Source: Rasiella rasia
Lineage (GTDB): Bacteria; Bacteroidota; Bacteroidia; Flavobacteriales; Flavobacteriaceae
DNA length: 64,000 bases
Assembly: GCF_011044175.1 (NCBI RefSeq)
Contig: NZ_CP049057.1
Location: 3,053,501 to 3,117,500 of the forward strand
Direction: 5' to 3'
Under the pieces are notes generated by a model. The model saw nothing but the letters and a program-made list of their open reading frames with translations, was not told where the DNA came from and did no database searches. The position numbers were made by a program, and so were the translations under genes. Shown here in pieces: positions 42,013 through 50,222 of this stretch (positions are counted from its first letter, which is position 1; each line of letters begins with the position of its first letter).

Positions 42013-43603
42013 CCTTGTAACCGCAATACTCTTATTGTGCGTTGGTTTTCTAACAGCACAGAGTACCTATAATGAATCTTTTTCTGTGAATGGTGATGCC
42101 GTAGTGCAAGTAAATACCTCGCACACTAATGTAGTGTTTGAAACATGGAATAAAGACAAAGTTGAAGTAGAAGCCTTTGTAGAAGGAGAGAACTTATCGG
42201 AAAAGGAAAAACAAGAAATTTTCGATAACTGGAAGTTTGATGTATTAGGAAATAGTAAAAAGGTAGTAATTACCTCTAATGAAGGAAGTTTATGGGGTGG
42301 ATACGAAACCTTAGGAAGCCTAGATTCTTTTGACAACTTAGGAAGTCTAATCAACACATCTAGTCTAGAAGCGTTAAAAGGACTTGAAAACCTAGAAGGT
42401 CTTGGCGATCTTTTTACGGCAGACTTTAACATAAATGTGCCAGATATTCCAAATGTAGAGAAAATGCCTAATTGGCCTTTTAGCGACATGAAACCGAGTA
42501 TTAAATCGGGAGATTCATACACCAACTATAATTTCAATAATAATGGTTCGTATACCTTCGATAGAAGTGCTTATAAAAGAGATAAGCAAGCATACGTAAA
42601 CAAATTGAACCAAAAGTATGGTACTAATGTTTCAGTAAAAGAAACAGATCGCTGGTTAAGTAATTTAGATGAATGGAGCGAAGACTTTGAAAAGCGAATG
42701 GAAGAATGGGGAGAAAACTTCGGAAAATCCTTTGAAAAGAATTTTGGTCCCGATTTTGAAAAGCGCATGGAAAAATGGGGCGAAGAATTTGGCGAAAAGT
42801 TCGGTAAGCGTATGGAAGCCTGGGGTGAGAACTTTGGCAAAGACATGGAAAAATGGGGAGCCCAGTTCGAAAAAGATGCAGAAGAATGGAGTAAGCAGTT
42901 TGGTGGCCACCATGAGAAGCAAGAGATTATAGATGAAAATGGTAATAAAACCACCATTATAAGAAGTAATAGTAGCAACCTTCTTTTCGACAAAGACCAT
43001 AAAAAGGTTAAAAAAACCATTATCATACGTATGCCTAAAAACACTAGAACAGACATTAATGTGCGTCACGGTGAGATTAAAATGGCAGATGTGTCTAATG
43101 TAAAAGCAACGCTTAATTACGCTGCGCTAACAGCAAATAGCATTGATGGGGGTAAAACCCACATCAATGCTTCATACGCCCCTATAGAAGTAAATTATTG
43201 GGGTAATGGTGTGCTCGCAGTGCAATATGTAGAAAATTGTAAATTAAATACCGTAGACCGTATTAGGGTAGACTCTAATTCTAGTAATGTAATTATTAAC
43301 GAGGTAAAGAAAGAAGCCTATATTAAAGGTTTTATTGGAAGTCTCTTTATTAATAAAATTTCGCCGAAATTTACTTCAATAGATATTATTTTAGATGATA
43401 CCAATTCTCAGATTGAATTACCATCTTCAGACTATACGTTTTATTTCAACGGAAGAAAATCTACCTTACAATATCCTAAGTCGCTTCAGGCAACACAGAG
43501 CAAAGAGTACGGGAGAATTTTGGTGAAAGGGTTTAACAAAAGTGAAACTTCACCACATTCATTAACTATTAATGCAAATTATAGCAACGTTAAATTGCAA
43601 TAA
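41984..43603 (+). CDS. Large exported protein with 11-residue helical repeats and a DUF4097-like beta region
   Basis: The 539-residue protein begins with a signal peptide (about 25 residues, ending F-L-T-A-Q). Residues 30-120 and 350-539 are beta-rich, with repeated V-x-V and N-x-S-N-V patterns like DUF4097 adhesin-type beta-helices. In between, residues 235-306 are a run of about seven imperfect 11-residue units of the type F-E-K-R-M-E-x-W-G-E-x, an amphipathic, highly charged helix. The start overlaps the anti-sigma gene by 29 bases, so the protein is expected to be part of the same envelope-stress response. It may act as an effector or sensor. Confidence 0.8.
   Translation: MKNSMTYKHSLVTAILLLCVGFLTAQSTYNESFSVNGDAVVQVNTSHTNVVFETWNKDKVEVEAFVEGENLSEKEKQEIFDNWKFDVLGNSKKVVITSNEGSLWGGYETLGSLDSFDNLGSLINTSSLEALKGLENLEGLGDLFTADFNINVPDIPNVEKMPNWPFSDMKPSIKSGDSYTNYNFNNNGSYTFDRSAYKRDKQAYVNKLNQKYGTNVSVKETDRWLSNLDEWSEDFEKRMEEWGENFGKSFEKNFGPDFEKRMEKWGEEFGEKFGKRMEAWGENFGKDMEKWGAQFEKDAEEWSKQFGGHHEKQEIIDENGNKTTIIRSNSSNLLFDKDHKKVKKTIIIRMPKNTRTDINVRHGEIKMADVSNVKATLNYAALTANSIDGGKTHINASYAPIEVNYWGNGVLAVQYVENCKLNTVDRIRVDSNSSNVIINEVKKEAYIKGFIGSLFINKISPKFTSIDIILDDTNSQIELPSSDYTFYFNGRKSTLQYPKSLQATQSKEYGRILVKGFNKSETSPHSLTINANYSNVKLQ
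42686..42907 (+). repeat. 33-bp-phased coding repeat for 11-residue units
   Basis: The segment encodes residues 235-306 of the exported protein. Units follow the pattern Phe-x-Lys-x-(Met/Phe)-Glu-x-(Trp/Phe)-Gly-x-x, with Trp or Phe every 11 residues. DNA identity is low between units, so this is an old or selected repeat rather than a recent duplication. Confidence 0.75.
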
Positions 43604-43604
43604 G

Positions 43605-44177
43605 TTAGCGATCTTCATACCCAAACAAACCTATACCTACATATTCAATGAAAAATATAGCCCCTACAACCAAAACAATTCCAGAAATATAAATTGCCAT
43701 TGTAGCACCAGATTTTTTACTGGTTTTTGGTTTTCTCACCAATAATTGTGCAACTACAGCCCGCACACAACTTCGTTCTAAATAAAATACCCATGCAATG
43801 CTTGCTACATAAAAGCATGCACTAAAAAGTGCGCCATAGGCCACTCCAAAAAAATAGTCCACAACTATAATGTTCAATAAAATAGGGATAAGAATACTAC
43901 CGCCTATAAGCTTTGTTCTTGGGATTAAAAAGAGCACGGCACCTAATAATTGTGAAATACCAATAAATAGAATATATCCTCTAGAATGACCAAAAAATGT
44001 CCATGCTAGATTGTAACTCTCGGTTTCACTAAGCGGAATAGACCCAATGGATTCAGGGATGTTGTTTTTAGTGTAAAACTGTCCGTTTAAGATTTTTCCT
44101 AAGCCATACGTACCCAGTTTCAAGAATACATTTATTCTAACCGCCCATTCAACGGTGTTTAGCAAAGTTCTGCTCAT
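43605..44177 (-). CDS. DoxX-like integral membrane protein
   Basis: I use ATG 44177 (M-S-R-T-L-L-N-T-V-E-W), giving 190 residues. Four helices follow the DoxX pattern (F-L-K-L-G-T-Y-G-L-G-K-I-L-N-G-Q-F; S-Q-L-L-G-A-V-L-F-L-I-P-R-T-K-L-I-G-G), and a fifth lies at the C-terminus. DoxX-like proteins are linked with quinone or redox metabolism in some cases, but no catalytic residue can be named. It converges on the repeat-protein gene after one base. A terminator separates it from the upstream DUF6249 gene. Confidence 0.75.
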   Translation of the reverse strand: MSRTLLNTVEWAVRINVFLKLGTYGLGKILNGQFYTKNNIPESIGSIPLSETESYNLAWTFFGHSRGYILFIGISQLLGAVLFLIPRTKLIGGSILIPILLNIIVVDYFFGVAYGALFSACFYVASIAWVFYLERSCVRAVVAQLLVRKPKTSKKSGATMAIYISGIVLVVGAIFFIEYVGIGLFGYEDR

Positions 44178-44189
44178 AAGTAATAAATA

Positions 44190-44229
44190 AAAACCGTTTT
44201 GACACCACATGGAGCGTATCAAAACGGTT
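44190..44229 (-). terminator. Terminator after the DUF6249 gene
   Basis: On the minus strand AACCGTTTTGA and TCAAAACGGTT pair over 11 bp around a 16-base loop, followed by TTTTATTTATT. It lies 24 bases after the stop of the gene at 44253-44600. Confidence 0.82.
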
Positions 44230-44252
44230 GTTTAAAAAACGTGCACATGTTG

Positions 44253-44600
44253 TTACGCGTCTTTATTTAGTTTTTTAGTGAGAATAAACCCTAAGAAAAG
44301 TCCTGCGCCCGCCATAAAAAAGATTGTTCCTGGTACGGCAACATCTTCATTCATGCCTGCTTGTACAATGGCTTCAGACAACAGTGTTCCTGCACCAATG
44401 CCCATAAGTAACAACGCCAAATTTATAATAATAACTTTCCAGATTGGTGTTACTTTACGATCCTTTCCGTAGAAAATAGATGCATCTGCACCCTTTTCAA
44501 TAAGAGCGAGTCGCTCTTTGTTTCTTGCAGAAATGTAGAGGTAAAATATTCCGAAGATCACTCCGAAAATCAAGGGTAAAATAATAACTTCAGATCCCAT
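44253..44600 (-). CDS. DUF6249-type membrane protein
   Basis: The protein has 115 residues and three helices (about 5-25, 52-72 and 88-108). The motif A-R-N-K-E-R-L-A-L-I-E-K-G after the first helix is the mark of the DUF6249 group, often encoded next to ECF sigma genes in Bacteroidota. It is divergent from the sigma gene at 44750. A promoter with the same two elements as that of the sigma gene (44642-44671) lies upstream, which makes it a likely member of that sigma regulon. Confidence 0.85.
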   Translation of the reverse strand: MGSEVIILPLIFGVIFGIFYLYISARNKERLALIEKGADASIFYGKDRKVTPIWKVIIINLALLLMGIGAGTLLSEAIVQAGMNEDVAVPGTIFFMAGAGLFLGFILTKKLNKDA

Positions 44601-44641
44601 AATGTGGTTTTTTAATGATGAATGATTTAATAATGTACTTC

Positions 44642-44671
44642 TAAGACGTACGGTTGTAAATTTCGGTTACA
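44642..44671 (-). promoter_or_regulatory. ECF promoter for the DUF6249 gene (TGTAACC-N16-CGTCTTA)
   Basis: Read on the minus strand: TGTAACC at 44671-44665, a spacer of exactly 16 bases, CGTCTTA at 44648-44642. Both elements and the spacing are identical with those of the divergent promoter at 44713-44742. It leaves a leader of about 35-41 bases before the ATG at 44600. Confidence 0.75.
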
Positions 44672-44712
44672 CAAAATTTTGTTTTTTCTTCTGAAAAATA
44701 AATTCATTTTCC

Positions 44713-44742
44713 TGTAACCAATACAAAATAAGAAGCGTCTTA
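44713..44742 (+). promoter_or_regulatory. ECF promoter for the sigma/anti-sigma operon (TGTAACC-N16-CGTCTTA)
   Basis: TGTAACC at 44713-44719 and CGTCTTA at 44736-44742 are 16 bases apart, with the AAC and CGTC cores of ECF promoters. The ATG at 44750 is only eight bases past the -10 element, so the transcript should be almost or fully leaderless. Confidence 0.75.
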
Positions 44743-44749
44743 CCTTAAA

Positions 44750-45334
44750 ATGAAACCAGACACTGACCAAGAACTAATTGCCAAAACATTACAAGGCCAG
44801 ACCAAGGCTTATGGAGTGTTGGTGTTACGGTATCAGGATTTTATTTATACTATTGTTTTACGAATTGTAAAAAAGAAAGAAGAAGCCGAAGAAATTGCCC
44901 AGGATACATTTGTGAAGGCATACGAAAAACTCTCAAGTTTTCAGGGAACGTCTAAATTTTCTAGCTGGCTTTACAGTATTGCCTATCGGAAAGCGTTAGA
45001 TTTTTAAAAAAAACAACGTAGATTTAAGCCAGAAGTTGATATTGAGGCAATTCCTTCAGGGAGTGTGGCCCCTATAGAAAATGGGCTACAAAAAATGATA
45101 ACAAAAGAGCGAAGTGAGTTAATACAAGACTGTTTAATGCAGTTGCCAGAAACCAACGCTGCCATTATAACATTTTATTATTTTGAAGGGCTTTCAGTTA
45201 AGGAAATTTCAACCATAACAGAACTTTCAGAAGACAACATAAAAATAAGACTGTATAGAAGTAGAAAGCAATTATTAGGGTTATTAGCCCCATATATTAT
45301 GCAAAACACACACAATCATGGAACAGCCATTTAA
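44750..45334 (+). pseudogene. ECF sigma factor interrupted by an in-frame stop codon
   Basis: Two open stretches in the same frame, 44750-45007 and from 45008 to 45334, read as one ECF sigma factor of 194 residues. The first gives region 2 (E-E-A-E-E-I-A-Q-D-T-F-V-K-A-Y), the second region 4 (L-P-E-T-N-A-A-I-I-T-F-Y-Y-F-E-G-L-S-V-K-E-I-S). They are parted by TAA at 45005-45007 after A-L-D-F. Changing this codon to TTA (one base, 45006) would give A-L-D-F-L-K-K-Q-R-R-F, the expected text. The stop sits in T5A8 and falls between the two domains. It may be a nonsense mutation, a base error in the assembly, or a real split; a GTG at 45065 could restart region 4. Confidence 0.85.
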
Positions 45335-45704
45335 GAACGAAGAGGATATCATTCGAACGCTTGTACAAGAATCTAGACTCGAATCTCCTTCTGCTAATTT
45401 TTCAAAAAGCATTATGGAGAAAATAGAAGTGAACACAACTGTTACGGCAGTACGGCCTTTGCTTTCTACTAGCGGATGGGTAGCATTTGTAGCCTTCTTA
45501 ATTGCAGGAAGTGTCTTGTTGTATCTATATCCAATTGATAAAGTTTCGTTGGCAGATCGTTTAGTAGATACGCTTCACACTTATAAAACAAGTACGCCAT
45601 CGTTACATGTTTCTAGAGGGGCACAATATGCATTTTTGTTTTTGGCGCTATTTTTAATTCAGATACCTTTTTTAAAACGTTTTTTAGACAAGCAACGTAC
45701 TTAA
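45318..45704 (+). CDS. Probable anti-sigma/membrane partner of the interrupted ECF factor
   Basis: The 128-residue protein has a cytoplasmic N-terminus of about 45 residues (M-E-Q-P-F-K-N-E-E-D-I-I-R-T-L), and two helices (about 50-70 and 100-118). It overlaps the end of the sigma reading frame by 17 bases, the same overlap as in the first ECF operon. It is intact, so if the sigma gene is dead the loss is recent. Function is inferred from position and topology. Confidence 0.72.
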   Translation: MEQPFKNEEDIIRTLVQESRLESPSANFSKSIMEKIEVNTTVTAVRPLLSTSGWVAFVAFLIAGSVLLYLYPIDKVSLADRLVDTLHTYKTSTPSLHVSRGAQYAFLFLALFLIQIPFLKRFLDKQRT

Positions 45705-46181
45705 TTAGCTTCGTTTCATAAAAACAGCGACCAATGCAGAAATAACTAAGCCTCCGCCCAAGGCGCCTACAGCCGCTTGCCATATATAGTTGTTTATATT
45801 GAAATAGTCATTAGCCTCCTCAATACTCATTAAATCGTTGGTTACCGAATAACTAGCCACATTGTTAAAGTATTCTGGAGTAATATAATGGTGGGTAATG
45901 TACTGCGCCAATGGAGATAATAAGGCTACAAATAGTGCCATTTTAGCACCTGTTACAAAACCTTGAGTCCATGTCATTTTTTTATCGAAGTGACGTCGTC
46001 TCTTTTCACGCATCACTAAAACGTACATTAAAATGGCAAATGGTAAGAACAATAGTGTGAGCCAAAAATGATCTGCAATTTTTTCATCGTGCCATCCCAG
46101 TGTCTTTTCAAATAGCATCCAGACCAATGTGGTGATGGTAAAGATAAAGGCCCATTTTAATTCAATTTTAATTGCTTTCAT
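45705..46181 (-). CDS. DUF4199 family membrane protein
   Basis: The 158-residue protein has four helices and the pattern of DUF4199 (W-A-F-I-F-T-I-T-T-L-V-W-M; M-T-W-T-Q-G-F-V-T-G-A-K-M; a C-terminal G-A-L-G-G-G-L-V-I-S-A-L). The family is found almost only in Bacteroidota and has no known role. Its stop is adjacent to that of the converging anti-sigma gene. The secA terminator lies upstream, so it is transcribed separately. Confidence 0.88.
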   Translation of the reverse strand: MKAIKIELKWAFIFTITTLVWMLFEKTLGWHDEKIADHFWLTLLFLPFAILMYVLVMREKRRRHFDKKMTWTQGFVTGAKMALFVALLSPLAQYITHHYITPEYFNNVASYSVTNDLMSIEEANDYFNINNYIWQAAVGALGGGLVISALVAVFMKRS

Positions 46182-46210
46182 GTACTAGGTGTCTTATGTT
46201 TCGAAGATAC

Positions 46211-46249
46211 AAAAAAAGAGCACCTCAAAAACTATGCTTTGAGGTGCTC
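46211..46249 (-). terminator. Terminator after secA
   Basis: GAGCACCTCAAA / TTTGAGGTGCTC is a perfect 12-bp stem with an 8-base loop; on the minus strand a T7 run follows directly. It lies 26 bases after the secA stop. Confidence 0.9.
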
Positions 46250-46274
46250 TCGATAACTTTTTAAAAAGTGCTTC

Positions 46275-49200
46275 TTAGTGGTTTACCAACACCCATTCGC
46301 CTTTATTTATCAGCGGAATGGCTTGTTTGTATTTTACTTCTTTACTCTCGCCACTCATTACATGCTTAATGGTTACCTTGTCGTTTCTACCAATTTTTGG
46401 CTGCTCCCGTACTATGGTTTCAGTTACTTGTTGTTGCTGACGTTGCGTTTGCCCCGCTGCTCTAGATTCTGCAGCACGCTCATCGAGATTCTGAATTTCT
46501 TCTTTCTGTTCATTCAACTTTTCTTTCGGACGTGTTTGTCTTGCTTCTCTAATCTGCTCCTGATTTTCACGCGGAAGCTCCCCTTTAAATAAGAAAGAGA
46601 TTACTTCTTTGTTCACTTTTTCAATCATTGCTTTAAAAAGTTCAAAAGCCTCAAACTTGTAGATAAGCAACGGGTCTTTTTGTTCGTGTACCGCTAGTTG
46701 CACAGACTGCTTTAACTCATCCATTTTTCTTAGATGTGTTTTCCAAGCATCATCAATAATTGCTAGTGTGATGTTCTTTTCAAAGTCGTTTACAAGTTGT
46801 GTTCCTTCAGTTTCGTATGCCTTTTCTAGATCTGTAGCAACATTAATTGTTTTAACTCCGTCTGTAAAAGGTACTAAAATACGCTTGTACTGCTCTTTAT
46901 GATTTTCATATACATTTTTAATCACAGGAAATGCCATCTCTGCATTTCTTGCCATTTTTTCTTTGTAGTGATTAAATGCTGCTTTGTATACTTTTCCTGC
47001 AATTTGTTGCACCGCCATATCTTCAAATTCTGAAGCCGATATTGGAGAACTCATTGAGAAATAACGAATTAGCTCAAACTCGAAATTCTTGTAATCTTGA
47101 GCAAGTTTATTGCTTTCGGTAATTACTTCGGCAGTGTCGTAAATCATGTTAGCAACATCTACTCTAAGACGTTCTCCAAACAATGCATTGTAACGACGCT
47201 TGTATACCACTTCACGCTGCGCATTCATTACATCGTCATATTCTAACAATCGCTTACGTATTCCAAAGTTGTTTTCTTCTACTTTCTTTTGTGCACGCTC
47301 AATAGATTTCGAAATCATACTGTGTTGTATCACCTCTCCTTCTTTAAGCCCCATACGGTCCATCATTTTGGCAATTCGCTCACTACCAAACAAACGCATT
47401 AAGTTGTCTTCTAGTGATACGTAAAATTGTGAACTTCCAGGATCTCCTTGACGTCCGGCACGACCACGTAGCTGTCTGTCTACACGACGACTATCATGAC
47501 GTTCTGTACCTACAATTGCGAGTCCGCCAGCTGCTTTTACTTCATCACTAAGTTTAATATCGGTACCACGACCTGCCATGTTGGTGGCAATGGTTACCAT
47601 TCCGCTATTACCAGCTTCGGTTACAATATCTGCTTCTCGTTTGTGTAATTTTGCGTTAAGAACGTTGTGCGGTATGTTTCTAATGCTCAACATTCGACTT
47701 AATAATTCTGAAATTTCCACCGAGGTGGTTCCGATAAGAACAGGTCTTCCTGCACCCGAAAGTTCAGTTACTTCGTCTATCACCGCATTGTATTTTTCAC
47801 GCTTTGTTTTGTAAATTTTATCTTCACGATCATCACGTGCAATGGGGCGGTTGGTTGGTATTTCTACTACATCGAGCTTGTAAATTTCCCAAAGCTCTCC
47901 AGCTTCAGTAACTGCTGTACCTGTCATACCCGCCAGCTTGTTATACATTCTAAAGTAATTCTGAAGCGTAATGGTCGCAAAGGTTTGCGTCATGGCTTCA
48001 ATCTTTACATTTTCTTTGGCTTCAATCGCTTGGTGCAATCCGTCGCTATAACGACGCCCATCCATAATACGTCCAGTTTGTTCATCTACAATCATCACCT
48101 TGTTGTCCATTACTACATACTGATCGTCTTTTTCGAAAAGCGCGTATGCCTTTAGCAATTGGTTCATGGTGTGAATACGTTCACTCTTTATTCCAAAGTC
48201 ACGAAACAACACTTCTTTTTCGGCTGCCTCCTCTTCAGGAGTCAGTCCTTTATTTTCAATTTTTGCGATTTCGGTACCCATTTCAGGCATCACAAAGAAA
48301 TCTGGATCATCTGCACCAGAAAGGTAGTCTACCCCTTTGTCTGTAAGTTCAATCTGGTTATTTTTTTCATCAATTACAAAATAGAGTTCCGCATCAATTT
48401 TTGGCATTTCGCGGTTGTTATCCTGCATGTAGAAATTTTCTGTTTTCTGAAGGATTTGTTTCACTCCTTCTTCAGATAAGTATTTAATTAATGCCTTGTT
48501 CTTCGGAAGACCTCTATAAACACGCAGTAATTTAAATCCGCCCTCTTTAGTATCTCCTTCAGCAATAAGCTTTTTCGCTTCGGCTAAAACACCGGTAAGC
48601 ATCTTTTTCTGAACATTTACAATGTCGTTAATTTTCGGTTTTAACTCATTAAATTCATGTCTATCACCTTCGGGTACAGGCCCAGAAATAATTAAAGGGG
48701 TTCTGGCATCATCAATCAATACACTATCTACCTCATCTACAATAGCGTAGTGGTGTGGGCGTTGTACTAGGTCACCTGGTGTATGCGACATATTATCACG
48801 TAGGTAATCAAAACCAAATTCGTTGTTGGTACCGTAGGTAACGTCTGCGTTGTAGGCTTTACGACGCTCTTCAGAATTCGGACGATGAAAATCGATACAA
48901 TCTACTGTCATTCCATGAAACTCGAAAATAGGTGCCATCCACGCACTATCACGTTTTGCCAGATAATCGTTTACGGTTACAAGGTGCACTCCATTTCCAG
49001 CAAGGGCATTAAGGTAAACAGGCAGTGTAGCTACCAATGTTTTACCTTCTCCTGTTTGCATTTCTGCCGCTTTTCCTTGGTGTAAGGCAATACCCCCAAT
49101 AAGTTGCACATCGTAATGCACCATATCCCAGGTTACTTCTTTTCCAGCAGCGTCCCAAGAGTTTTTCCAAACTGCTTTATCGCCATCTAGGGATACGTAA

Positions 49201-49634
49201 TCTTTTTCTCCAGAGAGTTCACGATCAAACGGAGTTGCTGTAACGGTAAGGGTGGTATTATTTTTAAAGCGTTTAGCGGTTTCTTTTACAACGGCAAAGG
49301 CTTCAGGGAGTATTTCGTCTAATGTTTTCTTTTCAACCTCGTAACGACTTTCTTTAAGCGCATCCATTTGGTTGTAGATATCTTCTTTCTTGTCTATATC
49401 TTCTTCAGCATCTGCTTGTTTTTGAAGCTCGTCAATTTGAGATTGAATCTCTTTCTGATCTTCTTTTATTTTACTTCGGAAATAGTCGCTCTTGGCACGT
49501 AGCTCGTCTATTGAAAGTTTTTCAATGGCAGCTTCGTGTTCTTTTACTTTATTAACAAGGGGTTGAATTTCCCCAATGTCTTGCTTGGATTTATCTCCTA
49601 CAAATACTTTTAATACATTATCTAAAAATCCCAT
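46275..49634 (-). CDS. secA: Preprotein translocase ATPase SecA
   Basis: The 1119-residue protein has the SecA DEAD motor: Walker A M-Q-T-G-E-G-K-T (about 183-190), D-E-V-D-S-V-L-I-D-D-A-R-T-P-L, and later G-R-A-G-R-Q-G-D-P-G-S-S-Q-F-Y. It drives proteins through SecYEG. It is longer than the E. coli protein (901), with insertions in the first nucleotide domain region (around 330-400), as usual for this phylum. The C-terminal Cys-x-Cys zinc tail is missing; the end reads L-I-N-K-G-E-W-V-L-V instead. The gene is monocistronic. Confidence 0.97.
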   Translation of the reverse strand: MGFLDNVLKVFVGDKSKQDIGEIQPLVNKVKEHEAAIEKLSIDELRAKSDYFRSKIKEDQKEIQSQIDELQKQADAEEDIDKKEDIYNQMDALKESRYEVEKKTLDEILPEAFAVVKETAKRFKNNTTLTVTATPFDRELSGEKDYVSLDGDKAVWKNSWDAAGKEVTWDMVHYDVQLIGGIALHQGKAAEMQTGEGKTLVATLPVYLNALAGNGVHLVTVNDYLAKRDSAWMAPIFEFHGMTVDCIDFHRPNSEERRKAYNADVTYGTNNEFGFDYLRDNMSHTPGDLVQRPHHYAIVDEVDSVLIDDARTPLIISGPVPEGDRHEFNELKPKINDIVNVQKKMLTGVLAEAKKLIAEGDTKEGGFKLLRVYRGLPKNKALIKYLSEEGVKQILQKTENFYMQDNNREMPKIDAELYFVIDEKNNQIELTDKGVDYLSGADDPDFFVMPEMGTEIAKIENKGLTPEEEAAEKEVLFRDFGIKSERIHTMNQLLKAYALFEKDDQYVVMDNKVMIVDEQTGRIMDGRRYSDGLHQAIEAKENVKIEAMTQTFATITLQNYFRMYNKLAGMTGTAVTEAGELWEIYKLDVVEIPTNRPIARDDREDKIYKTKREKYNAVIDEVTELSGAGRPVLIGTTSVEISELLSRMLSIRNIPHNVLNAKLHKREADIVTEAGNSGMVTIATNMAGRGTDIKLSDEVKAAGGLAIVGTERHDSRRVDRQLRGRAGRQGDPGSSQFYVSLEDNLMRLFGSERIAKMMDRMGLKEGEVIQHSMISKSIERAQKKVEENNFGIRKRLLEYDDVMNAQREVVYKRRYNALFGERLRVDVANMIYDTAEVITESNKLAQDYKNFEFELIRYFSMSSPISASEFEDMAVQQIAGKVYKAAFNHYKEKMARNAEMAFPVIKNVYENHKEQYKRILVPFTDGVKTINVATDLEKAYETEGTQLVNDFEKNITLAIIDDAWKTHLRKMDELKQSVQLAVHEQKDPLLIYKFEAFELFKAMIEKVNKEVISFLFKGELPRENQEQIREARQTRPKEKLNEQKEEIQNLDERAAESRAAGQTQRQQQQVTETIVREQPKIGRNDKVTIKHVMSGESKEVKYKQAIPLINKGEWVLVNH

Positions 49635-49760
49635 AATAGTGGTTCAATTTAAGGCTCAAGTGAGACGGGCAAAACAGCCGTTTTAAGCGTATACAAAAAA
49701 ACTGAAAAAAGACCACATTGGCAAGTGGTTTTCACCTTTTGTACACTCACATTCGAGCAT

Positions 49761-49791
49761 AAAAAAAGTCTCAATTTCCATGAGACTTTTT
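49761..49791 (-). terminator. Terminator after the DUF2795 gene
   Basis: AAAAGTCTCA / TGAGACTTTT forms the stem with loop ATTTCCA; T7 follows on the minus strand. It ends the gene at 49823-50044. The bases from 49635 to 49760 show no gene. Confidence 0.85.
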
Positions 49792-49822
49792 GTGTTATAT
49801 TTAATTGCAGTAAAGCAACAGG

Positions 49823-50044
49823 TTAATATTCATCTTCATTCCACAGATAATCATCGTCTGTGGGGTAATCTGGCCAAATTTCTTCAATCGAATCGTAAGA
49901 ATCACCTTCGTCTTCAATAGCTTGAAGGTTCTCTACAACTTCTAAAGGGGCTCCCGTTCTAATAGCGTAATCTATTAGTTCGTCTTTTGTTGCCGGCCAG
50001 GGCGCATCACTTAAATAAGATGCTAATTCTAAAGTCCAGTACAT
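49823..50044 (-). CDS. DUF2795 family small acidic protein
   Basis: The 73-residue protein begins M-Y-W-T-L-E-L-A-S-Y-L and contains the core W-P-A-T-K-D-E-L-I-D-Y-A ... G-A-P-L-E-V-V-E-N-L-Q of DUF2795, a helical domain often seen singly in Bacteroidota and doubled elsewhere. The acidic C-terminus (D-E-G-D-S-Y-D-S; D-D-D-Y-L-W) ends in N-E-D-E-Y. No function is established. It has its own terminator and is monocistronic. Confidence 0.9.
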   Translation of the reverse strand: MYWTLELASYLSDAPWPATKDELIDYAIRTGAPLEVVENLQAIEDEGDSYDSIEEIWPDYPTDDDYLWNEDEY

Positions 50045-50222
50045 AGTACGTTGTTGTTATAATTTTGTGCAAAAATAATTTTTTAGACCAAAAAGCCAAG
50101 GAAAAAAGGAATTATTTCTACGTTATTTGAAAGAACGTTTGTAACAGAGTGGTAATTAATTAGTTAATCAATTAAAAATTTAATTGATTTGAACACTTGA
50201 AAACTATTTTTCTCTTCACTAA

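Noticed and set aside
42571-43069. Long open frames on the minus strand inside the repeat-protein gene
   Set aside because: They arise from the repetitive Glu/Lys/Trp codons of the plus-strand gene, contain Ser/Phe/Pro-rich low-complexity text and have no plausible start context.
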